Positions 6,466-10,296 of a DNA stretch of 10,296 nucleotides are shown piece after piece; position 1 is the first letter of the stretch; every line of letters starts with the position of its first letter. The stretch spans positions 1 to 10,296 of the forward strand of contig SXIE01000350.1 in assembly GCA_005772945.1 (NCBI GenBank), written 5' to 3'. The position numbers were made by a program, and so were the translations under genes. The notes beneath the pieces were generated by a model that saw only the letters and a list, made by a program, of their open reading frames with translations, ran no database searches and was not told the DNA's origin. Source of the DNA: Pseudomonadota bacterium (GTDB lineage Bacteria > Myxococcota > UBA9042 > PHBI01).

Positions 6466-8240
6466 CGGGGCGTTGGATGCGAGGCGGGCGCGCGCTGCTG
6501 GCGTGGGGCGTGGCTGCGAGCGTGGGCGGGTGTGCCGGCGACGAGGGCGCCGAGGGGGTCGGTGCGGGTGAGGTCGGAAGCGTGTCGCTGGCGCTCGGCG
6601 CGGTGCAAGGGGACTTCTTCCGCTTGCGGATCTTCAAGGCGCCGCCGGACCAGGCGTTGTCCGGGAAGGCGCTCTTCGACACTGGCTGCATCCAGCGCCA
6701 GTCGACGACCTTCGAGCTGACGAACATCCCGGTTGGGACCGGACTCGCCTTGGCGTACGAGGGGTTCGACGCGGCGACCTGCGCCGCGGGCGCGCGGAGC
6801 GAGCTCGGCTATCGCGGCGCGATGACGATCAAGAAGGGTACGGCGCCCTACTACCATGTCCCGGTGTACCCCGAGCACGGCGCCGTCGCGTTGCCCGAGA
6901 ACCTCAACCTGTCGGCGAGCGTCGCGACCGCGATCGACTTCTGTGACGAGGACGCCGACTGCCCGGGCGCGCGCGACATTTGCTACGATGTCGCCAAGCC
7001 CGAGTACTGGTGCGTGCCCTCGTGCGAGTCCGATGCGGACTGCAGCGGGATTCACCCGCGGGCGACGTGTGAACTGAGTTCACATTGGTGCAAGCTCGCG
7101 TCGCCGTACCCGCTCAACCTGTCGGAGCCGCGCGCGCTGGGGGCCGCGGCGAGCCTGCCGGACGGGAGCGCGCTGTTCGTGGGTGGGCTGCGCGATCGCG
7201 AGGGCGGGGGCCTGGGACCGACCGCGCACTACCTCGAGAAGTTCGACGCGGCGACTGGGCTCTTCGCGCCCGTCGACATCGGCGGCCTCGAGGCGGCGCC
7301 GGCCGGGTGGTTTGGGTTTGCGCGGCTCGCCGATGATCGCGTCGTCGTGGTCGGGGGCGTGTCGGGCTTCGACGAGGCGCGCTGGGTCCCGGATGACGAG
7401 GGCTTCACGGGCACGGCGACCTGGTCGAGCGTGCTGCAGGCGTCGGCCACCGTCATCGATATCGGCGACGGGCGCGCGCAGATGACGGCGCTGACCAAGG
7501 CGGTCGCGAAGCCGACGGTGGTCGCGCTCGGAGATGGCGGGTTCTTTGTCGCCGGCGGGCTGGTCGTCGAGGGCGCCAAGCTGGTGCCGACCAATGCGAC
7601 CGAGGTGTGCACGGTCGGGGCGGACCTGGCGGCGACGTGCACGGCGGGTCCGACCTTGGCGGCCAAGCGCTATGCGGCGGCGCCGGCGTGCCTCGACGCG
7701 AGCTGCCGAAGGATCGCGCTGGTCGGGGGGGCCGTGACGGGGGCGCTCGTCGAGGTCGTGGATCTGGATCTGGGCACGGCGACGGCGGCGGCGACCCAGG
7801 GCGGGCCGGCGCGGATCTTCGATCCGGCGATGTGCGGCCTCTTGGTCGTCGGGGGCAGCACCGAGCCGTGGCGTCCGTTGCCGTTCGCGCCGATCGCGCT
7901 GCAGGTGGACGGCGCGACCGTCGCCGTGTCGGCGCTGACGGGGACCGGGGACGTGGGGTGGCTGGCGGCGTTCGAGAGTGACAACTGCCAGCTCTACGCG
8001 GGTGGGCTGGACGGGCAGGCGGCCGGGATGACGTCGCTGCGGCTGGCGAATCGCGGTGCGGCGCCGAGCTTCGATGACGCGGGGGCGACGCTGACGACGG
8101 CGCGCTTTGGGGCGGTCGCGGTGCGGCTCGGCAGTGGCCCGCTCGCGGGGGCGCACCTCATCGCGGGCGGACTGGCGTTGCCGAGTGGCGGCGCGGGGCC
8201 GGTGTCGGTGGTGCGAGGGGCAGAGGTTTGGAGGCCATGA
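6462..8240 (+). CDS. Cysteine-rich Kelch-like beta-propeller lipoprotein
   Basis: This 592-residue protein is a predicted lipoprotein: a short signal peptide ends in VGGC, placing the lipidated Cys at residue 24. A beta-rich N-terminal domain (about 38-155) carries two Cys (76, 107). A compact cluster of eight cysteines spans 161-210 (CDEDADC, CYDVAKPEYWC, CESDADC), a CxxDxDC-type module frequent in myxobacterial secreted proteins. From about 213 to the end there are repeated units with the VGG or AGG turn followed by a Thr/Arg-rich strand (ALFVGGLRD, VVVVGGVSG, FFVAGGLV, LLVVGGST, LYAGGLDG, LIAGGLAL), which fits a Kelch-type propeller of five or six blades. The ATG at 6462 overlaps the PEGA stop by 4 bases and has GGAGG 6 bases upstream. 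A surface-exposed binding role is likely but the ligand is unknown. An alternative is a galactose-oxidase-like fold without enzymatic activity. Confidence 0.8.
   Translation: MTGRWMRGGRALLAWGVAASVGGCAGDEGAEGVGAGEVGSVSLALGAVQGDFFRLRIFKAPPDQALSGKALFDTGCIQRQSTTFELTNIPVGTGLALAYEGFDAATCAAGARSELGYRGAMTIKKGTAPYYHVPVYPEHGAVALPENLNLSASVATAIDFCDEDADCPGARDICYDVAKPEYWCVPSCESDADCSGIHPRATCELSSHWCKLASPYPLNLSEPRALGAAASLPDGSALFVGGLRDREGGGLGPTAHYLEKFDAATGLFAPVDIGGLEAAPAGWFGFARLADDRVVVVGGVSGFDEARWVPDDEGFTGTATWSSVLQASATVIDIGDGRAQMTALTKAVAKPTVVALGDGGFFVAGGLVVEGAKLVPTNATEVCTVGADLAATCTAGPTLAAKRYAAAPACLDASCRRIALVGGAVTGALVEVVDLDLGTATAAATQGGPARIFDPAMCGLLVVGGSTEPWRPLPFAPIALQVDGATVAVSALTGTGDVGWLAAFESDNCQLYAGGLDGQAAGMTSLRLANRGAAPSFDDAGATLTTARFGAVAVRLGSGPLAGAHLIAGGLALPSGGAGPVSVVRGAEVWRP
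8230..8234 (+). promoter_or_regulatory. Ribosome binding site that decides the next lipoprotein start
   Basis: GGAGG lies inside the last codons of the Kelch-like gene. It is 5 bases from the ATG at 8240 and only 2 bases from the ATG at 8237, which favours 8240 as the start. Confidence 0.5.
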
Positions 8241-8839
8241 TGCGACCGGGACGTGTTGGTGGGCAGCGCTGGGTCGTCGGGGGCGCGTTGGTGGCCGGTG
8301 CGCTGGCCGCGGCGTGTGGCGACGACGGGAAGACGGTGGTCGATCTGACGGTGGTCGAGACGCTGCCAGTCGACTTCGATCAGATGCAGGGGGGCGTCGC
8401 CGAGGGGGCCGATTTCCAGCTCGACGACCTGCGCGACGAGCCTGCGTACGTGGCGGCGCAGAAGGCCGCGCCGCTCAAGTGTGTGGGGGTCGACCTGGCG
8501 ACGTCGTTCATCGACATCCGGGCGCTGGACGTGGCCGCCGGGGCGACGGTCCTGTCGTACGACGTGGCGATTGCGGCGCGTGGGCAGACGAACTTCGAGA
8601 CGCTGCTGTCGTTCAATGGGTCGGTGTCGGCGGACGAGAAGATCCCGCTGACGAGCTCGAAGTTTGTCATCGACGCGAGTGGGCTGGCGGCGCTGTCGTC
8701 GATCACGCTCGGCGCGACGCCGCAGCTGGATGTGCAGATTACGGGCGAGGTTCCGGCGGGCGTGGACGACCTCGAGGTCGAGCTCTCGCTGGCCCTCAAG
8801 TTTGCGGCCGATGCGAATGGGTGTGCCACGACGCGCTGA
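8240..8839 (+). CDS. Small predicted lipoprotein of unknown family
   Basis: This protein of 199 residues carries a lipoprotein-type signal sequence: a basic start, a hydrophobic core (VVGGALVAGALAAA) and Cys26 in LAAAC. The Asp at 28 (C-G-D) is not directly next to the Cys, so outer-membrane sorting is plausible. The mature part is acidic and strand-rich. It has two remaining cysteines (Cys81 and Cys195) that could form a disulfide, and a repeated pattern of alternating residues from about 100 to 190 suggesting a beta-sandwich. I do not recognise a family. Its start overlaps the stop of the Kelch-like gene by 1 base (or 4 bases if the ATG at 8237 is used), so it is almost surely co-translated with it. 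A role as a partner of that lipoprotein is an inference from position only. Confidence 0.75.
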   Translation: MRPGRVGGQRWVVGGALVAGALAAACGDDGKTVVDLTVVETLPVDFDQMQGGVAEGADFQLDDLRDEPAYVAAQKAAPLKCVGVDLATSFIDIRALDVAAGATVLSYDVAIAARGQTNFETLLSFNGSVSADEKIPLTSSKFVIDASGLAALSSITLGATPQLDVQITGEVPAGVDDLEVELSLALKFAADANGCATTR

Positions 8840-8860
8840 CGGGGTGATGAGGTCCTAGCC

Positions 8861-9769
8861 ATGCTCGAGGGTTTTCGTAAGGAGCGCGTGAACGCGTCCG
8901 AAGGGTTCCCGCTCGCGGCGTTCGTGCGTAGGCCCGAGCGGGGTGAGGCCGGGCCGCCGCTCTTTCTGGTGAATGGGCTCGGCGGGCACATCGCGACGTG
9001 GCGGCACCTGATCGCGCACTTCGCGCCGCGTCACGCGATCGCGACGTGGGACTATCGTGGGCTCTTCGCGTCGCGCTTTGAGCCCGAGACACGGGCGGCG
9101 TTCAGGCGGGGCGACATCCCGATCACCGTCGAGACGCAGGCGAGCGACGCGGTCGCGGTGATGGACGCGCTCGGGATCGAGAAGGCCGTGTTGGTCGGGT
9201 GGTCGATGGGCGTGCAGCTCGGCTTCGAGATCGCGCACCGTGTGCCCGAGCGCGTGGCCGGGCTCGTGCAGATCTGCGGCGCGCCCGGGCGGACGATGGC
9301 GTCGACCGTATTGGGGGCCGCGGGGCAGACGATGATCCCGCCGATGATGGATACGTTCCGGCGCGTGGTCGAGCGCTGCGGGCCGCTCATGGCGCGGGCC
9401 CTGGCGTCGTCCGCGGCGTTCAGGCTGGCGAAGCTGTCGGGCATGGTGGCGCCGACGCTCGACGAGGGTTTGGCGGCCGAGATCGTGCGCGACTACATGG
9501 GGCTCGATTTCCACGTGTACAACGCGACGCTGGCGGACTTGGGGCGCCACGACATGACGCCGTTCTTGGCCGGGTTGCGCAAGCCGGTGCTGGTCGTGGC
9601 GGGGACGCGCGACGCGATGACGCCGGTCCGGGTGGGTCAAGCGATGGCGGCGCGGATTCCGGGAGCCGAGCTGCAGGTGATCGAGGGCGGCTCGCACTAC
9701 CTGCCGATCGAGTATCCGGACGCGTTGAATCGGGCCGTGGAGAGCTTCCTAGCGCGGCGTGTTGCCTGA
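8861..9769 (+). CDS. Alpha/beta-fold hydrolase
   Basis: This 302-residue protein belongs to the alpha/beta-hydrolase superfamily. The oxyanion-hole segment is FLVNGLGGH (35-43). The nucleophile elbow is GWSMG with Ser115. The likely acid is Asp251 in VVAGTRDAMTP and the base is His279 in EGGSHYLPIEYP, so the catalytic triad appears complete. A cap of about 95 residues (140-235), rich in helices, separates the nucleophile and acid strands. There is no signal peptide, so it should act in the cytoplasm, in contrast to the lipoproteins upstream. The ATG at 8861 has GAGGT at 8849-8853, 7 bases ahead, and starts 21 bases after the previous stop, which suggests the same transcript. The substrate cannot be read from the sequence: esterase, lipase-like or enol-lactonase activities are all possible. 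Confidence 0.88.
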   Translation: MLEGFRKERVNASEGFPLAAFVRRPERGEAGPPLFLVNGLGGHIATWRHLIAHFAPRHAIATWDYRGLFASRFEPETRAAFRRGDIPITVETQASDAVAVMDALGIEKAVLVGWSMGVQLGFEIAHRVPERVAGLVQICGAPGRTMASTVLGAAGQTMIPPMMDTFRRVVERCGPLMARALASSAAFRLAKLSGMVAPTLDEGLAAEIVRDYMGLDFHVYNATLADLGRHDMTPFLAGLRKPVLVVAGTRDAMTPVRVGQAMAARIPGAELQVIEGGSHYLPIEYPDALNRAVESFLARRVA

Positions 9770-9856
9770 GGGCGCGAGGTGACTACCCAGTCTCGGGCCC
9801 GGGGTGGGCGGCCGACGGCTGGGGCGGCGTCGGGCGCCGATCGTCCGTTTCTCAGC

Positions 9857-9869
9857 AGTCGGGACGACT
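9857..9869 (+). other. Short dyad over the ABC gene ribosome site
   Basis: AGTCG at 9857-9861 and CGACT at 9865-9869 form a perfect 5-bp stem with a 3-base loop that ends 4 bases before the ATG at 9874. The GGGA that is the only ribosome-site candidate lies within it (9861-9864). It may hinder initiation or be an operator half, but a repeat this small can be chance. The rest of the 104-base gap shows only weak GC-rich folds. Confidence 0.3.
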
Positions 9870-9873
9870 AAGC

Positions 9874-10296
9874 ATGCAGACATCCGAGGAGGGCGCGCGC
9901 GGGGCGCCGGTGGTCGTGCTGGAAGGGGTCGAGAAGGACTACCCGCTCGGGCGCACGACCGTGCACGCGTTGCGGGGCGTCGAACTCACGATAGGGCGCG
10001 GCGAGTTCACGGTGCTGGCGGGGCCGTCGGGTAGCGGCAAGACGACGGTGTTGAACCTCATCGGCTGCGTGGACGTGGCGACGCGCGGGCGCGTGCTGGT
10101 GCGGGGGCACGACACCGGCAGGCTGTCCGAGCGCGAGCGCACCAACCTGCGGCTCGTGACGCTGGGGTTCATCTTCCAGTCGTTCAACCTCATCCCGGTG
10201 CTCGACGTCGTGCAGAACGTCGAGTTCCCGCTGCTGCTTCGTAAGGACGTCGGCAAGGCCGAGCGGAAGCGCCGCGTGATGGAGCTGATCGAGCGC
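9874..10296 (+). CDS. ABC transporter ATP-binding protein, LolD/MacB type (cut by window end)
   Basis: The first 141 residues of an ABC ATPase are present. They include the A-loop aromatic Tyr23 in EKDYPLG, the phrase VHALRGVELTIGRGEFTVLAG (here in short: VHALRGV), Walker A GPSGSGKTT (50-58; Lys56 binds the phosphates), LNLIGCVD (60-67), and the Q-loop at GFIFQSFNLIPVLDVVQNVE (98-117), with Gln102. This pattern, with YPLG, ALRGV and FIFQSFNLIPVLDVVQNVEFPL-like text, is typical of the LolD/MacB/FtsE group, which powers lipoprotein release or macrolide and peptide export with a FtsX-like permease. The signature motif, Walker B and H-loop lie beyond the window. A permease gene is expected downstream. 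The ATG at 9874 has only a weak GGGA site upstream. A lipoprotein-sorting role would suit the lipoprotein genes nearby but is not shown. Confidence 0.9.
   Translation, partial: MQTSEEGARGAPVVVLEGVEKDYPLGRTTVHALRGVELTIGRGEFTVLAGPSGSGKTTVLNLIGCVDVATRGRVLVRGHDTGRLSERERTNLRLVTLGFIFQSFNLIPVLDVVQNVEFPLLLRKDVGKAERKRRVMELIER

Noticed and set aside
7080..8156. Minus-strand open frame opposite the Kelch-like gene
   Set aside because: The product is an Arg-rich shadow without any family motif; the plus-strand gene has a lipobox and repeated VGG/AGG blades.

Overview
The window is about 10.3 kb of very GC-rich DNA with every supported gene on the plus strand and short gaps between genes. The combination of a membrane-anchored zinc anti-sigma factor, a PEGA-domain protein, Kelch-like lipoproteins with CxxDxDC-type cysteine clusters and a large outer-membrane metallopeptidase fusion points to Myxococcota (former Deltaproteobacteria). 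This placement is an inference from gene content and base composition.

Layout: (1) 2-499, the C-terminal 165 residues of alanine dehydrogenase, cut by the left edge. (2) 500-713, a regulatory gap with a nested inverted repeat centred on base 538 and a good ECF-type promoter match (GGAAAC, 17 nt, CGTC). (3) 714-2369, an ECF sigma factor close to the SigR/SigH type and its putative anti-sigma factor, a ZAS zinc protein with one membrane helix and an extracytoplasmic domain. (4) 2421-5390, a 989-residue secreted protein that joins a gluzincin-type HExxH peptidase domain, a TolB-like beta-propeller and a C-terminal outer-membrane-type beta-barrel. (5) 5391-5523, a gap with three successive inverted repeats. 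(6) 5524-8839, a tightly packed trio with 1-4 base overlaps: a PEGA-domain protein with an inner-membrane helix, a cysteine-rich Kelch-like lipoprotein, and a small lipoprotein of unknown family. (7) 8861-9769, an alpha/beta hydrolase. (8) 9874 to the right edge, the N-terminal half of a LolD/MacB-type ABC ATPase.

How the parts may work together: the sigma/anti-sigma pair looks like an autoregulated stress switch. It shares three features with the actinobacterial SigR/RsrA thiol-stress pair: the spacing of the Cys/His/Cys/Cys residues in the anti-sigma factor, an ECF promoter ahead of the sigma gene, and two plausible starts giving a long and a short sigma protein. Unlike RsrA, the anti-sigma factor here is tethered to the membrane. 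The gene directly downstream encodes the predicted outer-membrane metallopeptidase, and most of the remaining genes encode envelope proteins. A cytoplasmic or envelope stress signal that controls surface proteolysis is therefore a reasonable hypothesis, but the sequence alone does not prove it. No RNA gene, mobile element or CRISPR array was seen, and no gap between genes exceeds about 215 bases.
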